Assembly: GCA_030062745.1 (NCBI GenBank)
Contig: CP099846.1
Coordinates: forward strand, 20,328,621 to 20,392,620
DNA from: Capitulum mitella
Taxonomy: Eukaryota > Arthropoda > Thecostraca > Pollicipedomorpha > Pollicipedidae
Reading direction: 5' to 3'
DNA length: 64,000 nucleotides
In this document: positions 23,227 through 34,528 of the stretch, piece by piece
Position numbering within the stretch: position 1 is the stretch's first letter
How the letters are laid out: each line of letters begins with the position of its first letter
Translations under genes and position numbers: made by a program
The notes under the pieces: generated by a model
Database searches by the model: none
Told to the model about the DNA's origin: nothing
Seen by the model: only the letters and a program-made list of their open reading frames with translations

Positions 23227-26200
23227 AAAAGAATCGAGGCCATTCAAGTGGGAAATTAGCTGGAATGGGACGCCGGAGCTCAGCTGCGTCCGAAGAGGGT
23301 GGCGGATGTAAAAATCTACATCAATGGGGGTCAGATTTATGCTAATGGGCCCTTAGGCTAAAAAGTATAATCGACGCCTCGGTTTGGTGGCTGATGGTTG
23401 AATGCTCACCTCATTTATTTATTGCTTTTTGCCTGAGAAGACAGCGAATCATCTTTGCATTTCCGTTATACTGAGAGCGATTCTGCCGGTAAACCACTTG
23501 CCTTCCACATTAAACTGATGAGTTGGTTACCGTTTTCTTACCGCGGCTGACAACCTCTTCGCCTTCTCCTTGCTGCATTTGACAGTTTGCGCACCGTTTC
23601 CTTACTACACATGAAGACTGACATGTTGCACGCCGTCTCATTACCTGTCTGACAGGCTGTACAGTGTGCACCGTCCCTTCCTGGTTCTGACAGGTTGTAC
23701 ACTGTTCCCTCACAGGAACATAACGCCAGAACGCCATCTCCTTAGGACGTCTGACATGCTTCAAGCCGTCTCCTTGCTGCGTCTGAGAGGTTATTCACCG
23801 CTCCATTAGCACGTTTGGCGAGTTGTAAACCGTCTCCAAACAACGTCAGACTATCCGACTCTACGTCATCTCCCTACTGTCGCTGACTGGAACTCGGAAC
23901 TCAGAACAGCGTCTCCCTACACCATCGCACTGACAGAATGTCGCCTTACCAATCGTGTGGTCCAGGAAGAAGGTCTGCTCCACCTTTTCAACGCGGCATC
24001 TTCGTGCGGGCAGACCGCCAGACATCGCACCGCCACCGCCGCCAGTGCCAGACAACGCAAAACCGCGTACCGCATACTTCTTCGCGCCCAGCTCGTATCT
24101 CTCCAGCGCCCTACGCGGGACTCTATTTATATGGCCGGGGTGTTGAGGGGTTGCGCCAGCCGTCGCGGCTGTGGCCGAGGTGAGGACACCTGTCCGATTT
24201 GCGCCCGTCACGGCGGGCGGTGTCGGTCCGGCCGTCCAGGTGGCTGCCGGTGCCGGGCCTCGCGCGCAGACGGCCGTCATCAAAACACGCCGGCACGGCT
24301 ATTGTTCTCTGCCGCCGCCGCGATTGTTGCTTTCTGTCCAGCTTGCGTTACACGGTGTTGCAGAATCCTGCGCGCGACAAGTGTCGCAGGCGATCGGTTT
24401 TTGCGTGGCCTTCCGCGTTGTATTTCCTAGTGAGTGTTCTCAGTTATGCGTCATCGATTTTTTTCTCGCCGGGAAACATCTCTACTGCTACCAGAACCGT
24501 TCGTGTGACCTTCAGGTTTGCTGGTCTCAGCAGCTGACAGACACACTGGGGAGACTGGCGTGTGTCGCGAGGCTATTTGCTGCTCCGAGAGGGCTGTTCT
24601 TGCGCTGCCACCTAGTCCCGCGCAGGACGCAGCCGCTGTTCACGAGAGATTCCTTTGGTGAGTGGTTTCCTAGTGATAACGGAACAATTATACACTACTC
24701 TTGCGACTGGCATCTTGTCAACGGCGGTCAGCCATCACAAACCCATCGGCACATGCATACGGCACACACAGCGCTGACTTGAGTCGATTACTGCTCACAC
24801 TACCCGTGGCGAGCGCGGTCAAAGAGGCCACAAAAGGCTTTGTGAACAACTTGCTGAGTGACGTCACCGTCCGGCATGCCGGCCACAGGGTCGCAGCCAG
24901 CCCACACGAGTTTGCTCACTGACGTCACGTCACGCTGTATGTCACACCGGACGTCGTGGTGCGTGCGCACACTTCCTCATGGGCACGGGTCCAACGCACA
25001 CGCTGTGATCTAAGCGTTCTACGCCGGTATCAGTCAAATTTTGTTACTCACGTGACGCATGGTGCGATAAGGGAGCATCCACAGACTACGTAACGGTCGA
25101 AGAGAGGACAGTTGCTGCCCAAGTGCTCAACCATTGCGTAACCACGGCGTCACGCAGTGGTTGAGAAAGAGTAATGAAGCCCCTGTCAGCCATATTCAGC
25201 TTCATGCCATACATTCTTCGGACACATCACGCAAAATGATACTGGATTTTAAAACACTCAGCGACCACGATGGGATACGGAATCATTTACACACCACTAC
25301 GTAGTGACCACTAAAACCGGCTGACTAGTGCACACCCTTTCGTAACAGCGCTATTGCGGTAAATGTTTTTGTTTTTCAACGCGAGGCCAAAGTACACCGC
25401 CGCACACTCCGTCGGAAGCCCTGACGGAGCCTGTGGCGTCGTACTTGAAACGTCCGCTGCCCCGCCCAGGTACAACATCGGGAAGCTGCAGACATTCAGA
25501 CGTGGCGGGCTCAGCATGGCCCGACTGTGCGGTTCGAACAAGCCGACCTGCCGGACTTCCAGACTTTCTGTATGCTCATTTTTGTGCTATACGGCGGGAA
25601 TGGAAAATGTGAATATACCGGCCGGAATGCAGAAAGCCAGGGAACGCCTCGAGTAAAGGAAAGGTCACCAGTCTGCCCCGAACCTTCGTTTAAACAAGAA
25701 ATTAGATGCTTTTCCGACCAATGTGTTGTAAACTAAAATGATATGTGAGAGGGAAGGGAATAAGCGGAGAATTTACGGGTTTTAGGTCACAGACATACGA
25801 GTACCTTTCCTTAGTTGTGCATCTTACCCAGTTCATTGACGCAGGGGTGTTAATAGTCCCGGTCCTCCGTGGATGCCCCTTAGCATATGTATGAATAAAA
25901 AAGAGGTAAGCATATAGAGTGCAAAGTGGGTGCGACTAGACTATCAGCATATACACCCGCCTCGTTGGCAAACTGATGCCAGTTTTCAAAGTGTCGTTAG
26001 GAGCGACGAGAATGACAGAGAATGAATGTTTCAGGAGGGACGTAAGAGGAGTTACGGAGATTACAACTTAGAAATAGAACATGAAAGCATGTGATGCGTG
26101 TTGCCTAGACGTTCCGTGCCTTTTTTCTTCAGCTTGTTTTGTTGGAGGGCAATGCGGGTATCTAGAAGTGCTCCAGGTTCGCTAATTTCATGTCATCGTC

Positions 26201-28006
26201 ATATGTGTTGGTACCAGAGGCGGCGACACTGACGTGGGGACGCGCTGGCCACAACCTTCAGAGTGTGAGGAACTGTTCACCACAACCTTGGAGAGAGCTT
26301 ATTTTTGGTACGAAGGCGCATTCTGGCGAGGAGGGTAAATGCTCGAAATCGCTTACAAATAGCGTTTGCTACCAAAACTGAGAAAAGGCAAGTGTGCCGA
26401 AGACCAGATTCACTTCATATTTTGTCATGCCGCGGTGCCTGGCGCAGCAGGCGTGCTTATCGTGCAGACAGCTGTTTCCGCTGTTCTGATTTGTTGCACA
26501 GCGCAAATCCCCACAAACGGAAGCGCCTATCGCAGGAACCGACGAACATCATGTGCGTGCGTCGCGTCCATTGTTTGCCGCCTTTCCCTCGGTTCTCAGC
26601 TGCACATATCCGAGCAAGTTGCAGGCGCGCCAGCCCACGGTTGTATACAAAGATAACAGTAAGGACTTGCTTAATATTCTGTATTAATATCATTACAACA
26701 TAAAATGATATTAATATTAATTCCAATAACTAGCTTCATATGGAGCGGTTTTGAGGTTCATATGGTCCATCTGTTCAGTGTCAAGGGATTAGATTATATT
26801 CGCTTATCTATTATATCGATACTTAAGCGATTATATCGATTAGATTCGCTGGCCTGGTGCGCCAAACCCGAGCCGACAGGACCACCACAGAGTGCCTGTT
26901 CTCAAGCGACCGAGGAAACGTTGCGAAATTAGCTACCGTCGATTCCAGAGTAACTGATAGTTTAGTTTATTCCAATCATGATTTGTGGTGATGAGTGGAA
27001 GATGAGTCGGTTTACCCCAACTAAAGCTGTACCAGCTTTGTATGCATGAAAATATGAGTACACTGCCACGAGATGGGCGACCCAGCACATCTTTAGACGT
27101 CAAATCCGACTCTTCATACGAAAAAAGAGAACAACGGCACCTTTGGTCATGCCGACAGTATCAATGTGGACAAGTGAAAATACTTCATCATCTTGTACTG
27201 AAGATAAACACATCGAATGCTCCTGGCTTAAAAAAGAGAATAACCACATTTAGCTAATATACTAAAAGAAGCTAGTGAAATAAAGAGGCACATATAGCTA
27301 ATATCGTAAAGGAACATTCAAAACAGTAACAGACCAGCACTCCATCACGTCATCACCTATGAGGATCACATAGTCTACGTATGGGCATCCCGACAAACAG
27401 TTTAAAAATGATGGCAATAATTGGCAAAATTAACGAATTAATGGGCCATCTGCTTTCGCGCGTAATTGAAACAAAAATCCCTTCAAGCTAAAAATCGGGT
27501 GGTCGAAATCTGGCGAGTTTTTTTATTCCGGGGAGAGGACTGGCCATGCCTGACCCATCTCCCGTCCCCCACGACCAAAGCTGTGGGTCGCTGCCGCTGG
27601 TTGGCATTCACTGTGATGATACGGTGAACGTATATGTCGTCCTCAACCAACCATGTCAGCCTAGGCATCGTCTTGCGGCTACTTTAATGAAGAAAAAACA
27701 TTTTCTTCGGCACGGAAACATCAAGATCGCGACCACGATCATCATCGCATGCTATTTACTTTTTTAATCTTTCGAGTTACAGATGACGTTCGAAAGATTC
27801 TTTTGAGCTGCCGGGCAATAAAATCGAACTGGTGTCTAGTTTTGACTCTTGGTATTGTCTGGGAGATGCTGACTTCCCCTCGGGGATGTGCTCAACAATC
27901 GATCCAACTTCCAGTTCTGAGCAAACAACTAGTCATTGCGAACAAAGAGCTGTTATATTTTTTTACATTTCCCTGAGGCAAAACGCGTTGAAGAAAACGT
28001 TCTAGG
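23227..28006. other. Gene-free stretch: degenerate 50-bp-class repeats and a CpG-rich block
   Basis: From about 23515 to 23850 phrases such as CTGACAGGTTGTACAC and CGTCTCCTTA recur at loose intervals, a decayed tandem array. From about 23990 to 24660 CpG density is high, and TGACGTCA (CRE palindrome) occurs near 24919. This could be the promoter side of the minus-strand CEMIP-like gene, but no upstream exon could be supported. From 25000 to 28006 nothing is recognised. Confidence 0.35.
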
Positions 28007-28208
28007 CAAGGGTGTCGATTTATATTCTTTTGAAAGAAAAAGAACCCTGGCCCACCGAATGTTGATTTGGGCCCCCATATTTTCTGAAGATTTTTTAAAG
28101 GAAAACGAGTAATGAACGACAAGAACGGCCTCGACAGATAAGAAGATAGGCAGAAGGTAAAAAATAAAGTCTAAAACGACGTGTCTGTCTTTTTACTTGC
28201 TATATATG

Positions 28209-28279
<71 letters not shown>

Positions 28280-28955
28280 TTTAAGACTTCAGCGACACAA
28301 CCTCGTAAGCAGCATTTCTGTTGTGAAACACTGTACAGAAACCAGAAGACTCGTGATTTTTGGGGCCATGTTCATTGGGGACCAAAACCCAGATCTAAAT
28401 GGGCAGAATTCTGTGACCGTTTTGGACCTATCTTGTTTAGCTACATTTCATATTCATCCTTGAAACGGAGAGTTACAACTCTTCACTAATCACTTGTGTG
28501 TATCGCGTGATATTCTTTTTTTCCAATGCATGCTTGCTTGCGCTTGCTTGTACTTGTGACATTTTTATTCTGCCGATGGATTATGATATCCGAAACGTTT
28601 AACACTTACTTATGTCTATAGACCGATTAATTTACCCTTTACCTGATGATGTAAGAAAGATCATCCGCGAACTCGAACAATATTCCAAGAAGCTGGTGAA
28701 AACGAAATACTCCTTGGTCTTTAACAAAGCATTTCTTAATGAAAAGGCATTGCCAAAGTACACACACACACACACACGCGCATGTATACTGGAAGAAATG
28801 CAATTTTTTATTTCGTTAGAAGTAACAAAAAAAATTCGCAATTGCCGTCAGTCAAAATAAAGTGGGCTAAATCCGTTCAGAAACCCACATTTGGGGGGAG
28901 ATTAGGCTGTCGGGCTCTCGCTCCCCCCCGTCATTTACAGAAATCGGCAAAGCTG
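28007..28955. mobile_element. hAT-type non-autonomous element (GTGTCGATTT family), old copy
   Basis: The left end CAAGGGTGTCGATTT matches the family starts at 36517 and 37506. The right part (GTGGGCTAAATCCGTTCAG to AAATCGGCAAAGCTG) matches the right parts of those copies. Flanks GTTCTAGG and GTACCAGG agree in six of eight bases. The interior has expanded through a (TA)n microsatellite (about 28207-28277) and unrelated sequence. It is non-coding. Confidence 0.55.
28207..28277. repeat. (TA)n microsatellite
   Basis: About 35 uninterrupted TA units inside the hAT-type element. Confidence 0.95.
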
Positions 28956-29454
28956 GTACCAGGTACAGTTTTACCGAGACCTGGCTCGAACCTGGGCCAT
29001 TTTTGCCACGCTGGGGGCTTCAGTCGGCCGCCGAGCCCTGCTGATCCCTGGACCATGGGTCAGGGCGACCGACACCGTCCGGTTGTCCGGACCGGAGCTA
29101 TCTCCAGTCTCCGCGGCCGCCTGCCGCCAGCTTCTCTGGCGAGACGTCCAGAGGTCACTGGAAAGGTGCCTCGTTATGGGGCCAGCCGTGTTACCTTTCT
29201 CCGCGCTTTAACGAACTTCAGCGGGGTCTACTCCTTACGCCACAGGTGTCTCCTGAATACCATCGTTACGAGGAGGGCGGGTGTGTGACCTCGAAACCTT
29301 CAAGAAATCCAGAATCCAGGGAACGTTCCATCTCCCTACATAGGGACCGTGATCAGCATCCAAAGTCGGCTACCCGACCTTGACAAGCTAAATGGCAAGC
29401 GATTGGAGTAGGCAATGGGTTTAGCTTCTCTCGTGGAAACATAAAATTCTTGAT

Positions 29455-29575
29455 TTTGTAGCATATATGCATATGATCACTACTCCGTATTCCTGCGGAG
29501 CCGCTAAATGTCTAGTAAAGATCGCTTGACTCAGGTCGGGGACATGGCCCCCATGCCCCCCCCCCCCCCCCGGCT
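29455..29575. mobile_element. Fragment of hAT-type MITE (TAGCATATAT..CATGCCCCCC family)
   Basis: The phrases TAGCATATATGCATATGATC, CGTATTCCTG, GCTTGACTCAGG and GGCCCCCATG are shared in order with the complete MITE at 58153-58418, and the tail phrases with 37732-37885. The left end is missing. Confidence 0.6.
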
Positions 29576-29869
29576 AAGTGTCCGGGTTTTGGACATGGTT
29601 ACTGCATCCACGAAATACAACTGTAGCTCTAGGGTTTGTCCATTCATTTTATTGATCTCTATCGTGTGATTTTTAATCAGAAACGGCCAAATACACATCG
29701 TGGAGAAATGAAAATTGGTAGCATGCGTTATGCCCAAAAGCTTTTTTGTTGCGGATGTGTCTATTTTTAAAAGATTGCTGATGTGGCTCAGCAGAGTTTT
29801 TCGCCATTTCTTTCTCCTCAACACCCATAGGACTCGTGTCAGGCTTTCGAAACACGAGTCGGGATGGGT

Positions 29870-30540
29870 TGTTTGTTGGTGAATTGTTTCCGTGTGATGC
29901 TGGTCGTTCGGGATCTGTTTCTGTGTAATGCCGATGTTCTTGATTTGTCTTTGTGGATCACGCTCTTTGTCAGTGTGATGATGGTGGCTGATGGCCTGCA
30001 CCCGTGCGATGACGGCGGTTCCTTGTTTGTCTCTGCGAGATGCTGATGGCTCGTGATCTGTCTCTGTGATTCCGTGGTTCGTGACCAGATTTTGTGTGAC
30101 GCCGATAGTTTGTGACCTATCTCCGTGTGATGCCGGTGGCTCATGCTTTTTCTGTGTAATGCCGTGGTTCGTTACCAGTGTTCGTGCGATGCCGATAATT
30201 TGTAACCTGTCTCTGCGTAATGCCGGTGGTTCGTGATTTGTCTCTGTGTGATGACAGTGGACTGTGATGTGTCTCCGTGTGGTGGCGGCGATTCGTGACC
30301 TGTCTCTGCTCATTATTTTTCTCCGTGTGATGCTGGCAGTACGTGATTTATCTCCGCGTAATGACGGCGGTTCACGATTTGTCTGCGTGTGATGACGTGG
30401 GTCTGCGACCTGTCTCCGTTTGGTGACGGTGGTCCGTGACTTGCCTCCGTGACATGGCGGTAGTTTATGATTTGTCTCCGTGTGACGTCGGCGGTTCGTG
30501 ATTTGTCTCCGGGTAACGGCGTCGGTTCGTGATCAGGCGG
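29870..30540. repeat. Degenerate tandem array of about 30-bp units
   Basis: The plus strand repeats variants of GTGTGATGCCGGTGGTTCGTG and TTTGTCTCCG at intervals near 30 bp. Frames on both strands stay partly open and give low-complexity proteins rich in Thr, His and Arg. These are treated as repeat products. Confidence 0.7.
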
Positions 30541-30675
30541 CGGTTGGCGGAGACCACTGTCCGCAGTATTTTTGGCTCGGCGTCGCGCTATTTCGGCCCC
30601 CGCCGTCGTCGGTCGTCGAGTCAGATGCTCCGAGCAGACGCTCGGGGACACAGCGCCGGGGCCTACACAGCTGAG

Positions 30676-30835
30676 CTGACGTCAGCAGACTCTGCTGCCA
30701 CAGCTGATCTGGCCTTAACGGACTCTGCCGCCACAGCTGAGGGAGCCTCAGCAGACTCTGCCGTCGCAGCTGAGCCGATCTCAGCAGACTCTGCCGCCAC
30801 AGCTGAGGATGTCTCAACAGGCTACCACGAGAGGT
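30676..30835 (+). repeat. 33-bp tandem repeat, about 4-5 units
   Basis: Units contain GCAGACTCTGCCGCCACAGC and are 33 bp long, translating to an 11-residue repeat (SADSAATAE plus two variable residues) in one frame. Weaker copies continue to about 31260 as GACTGTGGTACCACAGCTGAG-like phrases. No start context or conserved domain supports a gene. Confidence 0.65.
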
Positions 30836-30939
30836 GAGAGAATCTCGGCAGACTCTGCCATCCGAGCTGGTCTTGCGCCAGCAAACTTTGCCGTGGCAGA
30901 TAATAATCTTGGCAGACCGCCGTCCAGACTTGTCCCTGC

Positions 30940-31060
30940 TTTTGAATCGAATCGAATCAACACTAAATCGATTCAGAAATTCGCCACTTTTGTCGTGAAT
31001 TAGAGTCTGAATCGATTCCGTTCAAACCTGCAGTGAATGATAATCAGTGAATGATTTTGC
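30940..31060. repeat. Dispersed repeat with GAATCGATTC motifs, copy 1
   Basis: The sequence from TTGAATCGAATCGAATCAAC to CCTGCAGTGAAT closely follows that at about 58470-58575, including CGCC(A)CTTTTGTCGT and AGAATC/GAGTC variants. The GATTC/GAATC half-sites are repeated many times. The class is unknown. Confidence 0.55.
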
Positions 31061-34000
31061 GTCAGCCCCTGACGCCACAGATAAACTGGCCTTTGTTAAC
31101 TCTTCAGCAATAATGGAGCTATTGTCGGCAGATTGCCATCATAGATAAGCTGATATCAACAGACTGTGGTACCACAGCTGAGCTGACGCCAGCGGATTCG
31201 GTTTCCACACCTACGCTGACACCAGAAGTCCTTGTCGTCACCGGTGAACCGATCGCCACAGATCCAGACGTGGCAATGGTGCATTCGTTGATCTTTGCAC
31301 TGAGTAGAATAGGAACACTAGACTGCTATGGTGCATAGTAACAGCTTAATTAATTTTGCCCCAATGAAGTGATTCGATTGGTGACGCCTACGAAGATGCA
31401 GTGAATGAAAGGCATCGGCCATTTACCTGTACGCAAATTCATCAGTTCCACGATAACAGCACTGCGTACATTAATTTTAGGGAAACTTGCAAACGAAAAT
31501 AGAAACGTAATTCCTCTTAAAAACGTCGTTTCCACTTATGTTTCAGCATTGCTCACATCATTCCATTTTCACTGTTGGAACTGAATTCTCCATAGGGAGC
31601 CGGTCAAATTTTTCAATTATGATAAACGAATACACTGTAATGTAACACTACAATGTAATTTGTATCTGCCGACTTAACTGCTCCGCTTTTATTTTGAGTT
31701 CACCACTACATTTAATAATGCATTGCATGATATATGACTTCTGCATGCTCATGCTCATACATCGTGCTTGGCATATACGGGCATATATGGGAGCTCACAC
31801 ATATACATCGTGTCTTTGCATGCTGTTTGTGTGCCTCGGACATTGTCTATGTAAGCCCTATGTTGGAATGTTCTTGTCCTCAAATTAAAAAGAACTATTC
31901 GAGAAACTGAGCATTGGCTACCCAAGCATTTCAGATGTATCCATTCAAATGCCTCCGTTTGGCCTCTGAGCAGCTGTCAAGCACTTCGCCACCGCCGTGC
32001 GGTGTCTGGATTGTGACTACGGACCCCATGTCTAGCTAGCTGCGGCCGCGGCTGGCGTGCTGGCAGCCCTGATTTTGGCGCTCCGCCTCCGCCATCTTGG
32101 CTCGGCACAAGACGCATTAAACGATACCGTGCGCCTCTGAAGGCTTCATCAATTCCCGATGGGCCACTCGACCTCGTGACGTCCACCTCTGAAATGGCAG
32201 CAGTCTTGGAGCAGCGACGCTGGGTGAAAAGGTCTGGAGAGCTTCGTGTGTATTTATTTACAGGACAATTGGAACAGTTCCACTTCGACGCGTAGTGATG
32301 CTGGCCTAGTTGCCGATGGATCGGGCTGGTCAAAATTTCGCCCACTTCTCGGATTTTTGCCATTTTATTTTCAAATTACGGAGATTTCTGTTTACTGCCA
32401 TTTTTCGTACGCAAAGGAAGACCAAATTGCCAACACCCAAGGGGGGGCATAACCTCCTTTCCTCACTTGGCTTCGACCCTATGATAGAAGCGGCACCTCT
32501 GGCATCCTGCGTAAAGCAGCCCGGGGCATCAGCCTACTCTCTGAGCATCTGAGAGTCAGCTGATTTCACTGGAAAGGCATGCGGGACACAATCGTTTGTT
32601 AGAGAAGAGCTTGGGAGCCACTGGCCCTGCATCTCGGCTGTCCCGCCACCGCCCACTTTTCCTGGCGCCTGGCCAACGCCGGGCGTCGACAGCCAAAGCC
32701 AACGGCGAACGGTGCCGCGGTGCGACCACACGGCATTCTCTGGCGCGTGAACACATGACTGTCGTATTACGTGGGAAGTTGGCTTTGAATTAATGTTCAT
32801 CAGTTAAATTTTTATTTTCACTGGCAAATAAGCAACAGCCACATAACATATTCCAATTTCCAAACATATACAAAGACCTGCGAAAATGCAACGAATTCAT
32901 TCAAAGCAACCCATGTGAGTCATGGACTGGATGATGGACAATGGATGACAACGAAAAGAATGCTGCTTGTCCGTCACGTGATAGCTCGGAACAATGCGTA
33001 GGCAAATGAAATCGTGATGAATATTTTAAACTCCTTATTCGTATTTCCACGTAGTGCTCCATAACCTGGAAACTCCGACCGTATTGCGGGAACGTTCAGG
33101 TGCAGGAATGCGGTTGAGGCCGATTAAACGACACCTAATTAGAATTCAGTGATGGGCAGGTGATGAGTGAAAACCCTTGGGTTCCGACGCTTTCTGAACT
33201 GGCTCCTCTTCTTTAACGATATCCATGACAATATACCTGACGGCTAGTGACGCGATGAAACCGAAAATAAGCATTGCACCTAACGTAGCGAGGAAATTAA
33301 AAAAAATACAAATTGAAATATTTGCCCCAAACCGTTCCCTTCCATCATTTTTTGCCCTACATTCCAGGACTTTCCGTGTATCCTTCGGTCTCCATTAACT
33401 CTGATCTGTGAAAACGTCAGGTTTCCTAAAAGCCAGAGTAACTATAGTTATCTATAGTCCATAGACTTCCTAAAAACGGCGGTGTTGCGCAACGGGAGGT
33501 GCCCAGAACACGTGGTCTTACGGTGCGCGAGCTCCGATAAGGCTGCGGCAGCTGGTGGCAGAAGAATAGTGGGCGGCAGTACGAGGGTGTGCTGACAATT
33601 TCGGCGCGAAACATTTAGCAGTGCCTTTTGCTTGCACCGTGTTAACCATAGTTGGACCCTGGTGTACATCATGTGCTATTTTTTTTAGCGAGGGCCAGCA
33701 AAGTGGTCAGGAAATGCGGGAGGAGCAAGAAGTTCGGTAACATTGTCAAACGAAGAGGAAATGCGAGTACTGGCTACTGCATGAAATGGGTTGGTAATGC
33801 AGGCAGTTTCGGAACTTTTCAATGTAACATCTCTGGTGCGCTGGAAGGAACCTGATGGGAAATGAAACAAGCTTTTCGCAATGGGGTTGGTTTCCTCGTC
33901 AGGCACGTCAAGAAAATCGATAAGTGAGTAGAGATTCGTATGGAATAACCCGGAATGATATGCATTTGTGCACAGATATAGATTCATATGGATCCAGTTG

Positions 34001-34172
34001 GTTATTTTGGAAAAAGCTAGAAAATCAAAGCTTGCCCAGCCATAGTCAACCTGGGTTGAGGCAGCCGCTCCTTGCAACCCCTCGTGATCATCTTTTCGTA
34101 CATGAATCGTGACCATTTCTTGGGGAATTCCTTGAGAGCTCTGAAAAAGGAGGGGAGCAACCCGCCAAACTT
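31061..34172. other. Gene-free stretch, nothing recognised
   Basis: No conserved protein motif or clear transposon end is seen. All frames are short. GC-rich patches occur near 32020-32110 and 32600-32760 without diagnostic content. Confidence 0.35.
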
Positions 34173-34527
34173 CGGCAATCCTTTACAAGCGCACGCCATA
34201 AACCAAGCACACTGGATGACACGTATACGGCGCGCGTTGCAAAAGGAGACGTCAGCTGTTGCAAGAAACAACAACATTATGCACTGGAGCTCCAGGTCGT
34301 AGATCACCTACTATTCGCTCTTGTTTTACACAGTAGGTTAGGTTAGGTTAGGTTAGGTTAGGTTAGGTTAGGTTAGATTAGGTTAGCGAATAGTAGGTGA
34401 TCCACGACCTGGAGCTCCGGTGCATAATGTTGTTGTTTCTTGCAACAGCTGACGTCTCCTTTTGCCACGCGCGCCGTATATGTGCCATCCAGTGTGCTTG
34501 GTTTATGGCGCACGCTTCTAAAGGATT
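34173..34527. repeat. Inverted repeat (foldback) with a telomere-like core
   Basis: The left arm (about 34173-34318) and right arm (34386-34527, resuming for about 20 bp after the Tigger element at 36366) are near-perfect reverse complements. Both include CCTGGAGCTCC, TGTTGTTTCTTGCAACAGC and GGTTTATGGCG. The 67-bp spacer is mostly (TTAGG)n. The arms translate to similar 40-residue peptides on opposite strands, a by-product of the palindrome. Confidence 0.85.
34333..34385 (+). repeat. (TTAGG)n tract, about 10 units
   Basis: Almost perfect TTAGG units with one GATTA variant, placed exactly in the loop between the two inverted arms. The motif matches the arthropod telomere repeat. Confidence 0.9.
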
Positions 34528-34528
34528 A

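Noticed and set aside
29531-30313. 260-codon minus-strand frame rich in His, Thr and Arg
   Set aside because: Follows a degenerate about 30-bp tandem array; no domain and no recognisable start context.
30676-30835. Short palindrome-like repeats considered as a CRISPR array
   Set aside because: Units are contiguous without unique spacers, and the window is eukaryotic.
34333-34385. A true telomere or chromosome end
   Set aside because: Unique sequence and genes continue on both sides; the tract is only about 50 bp.
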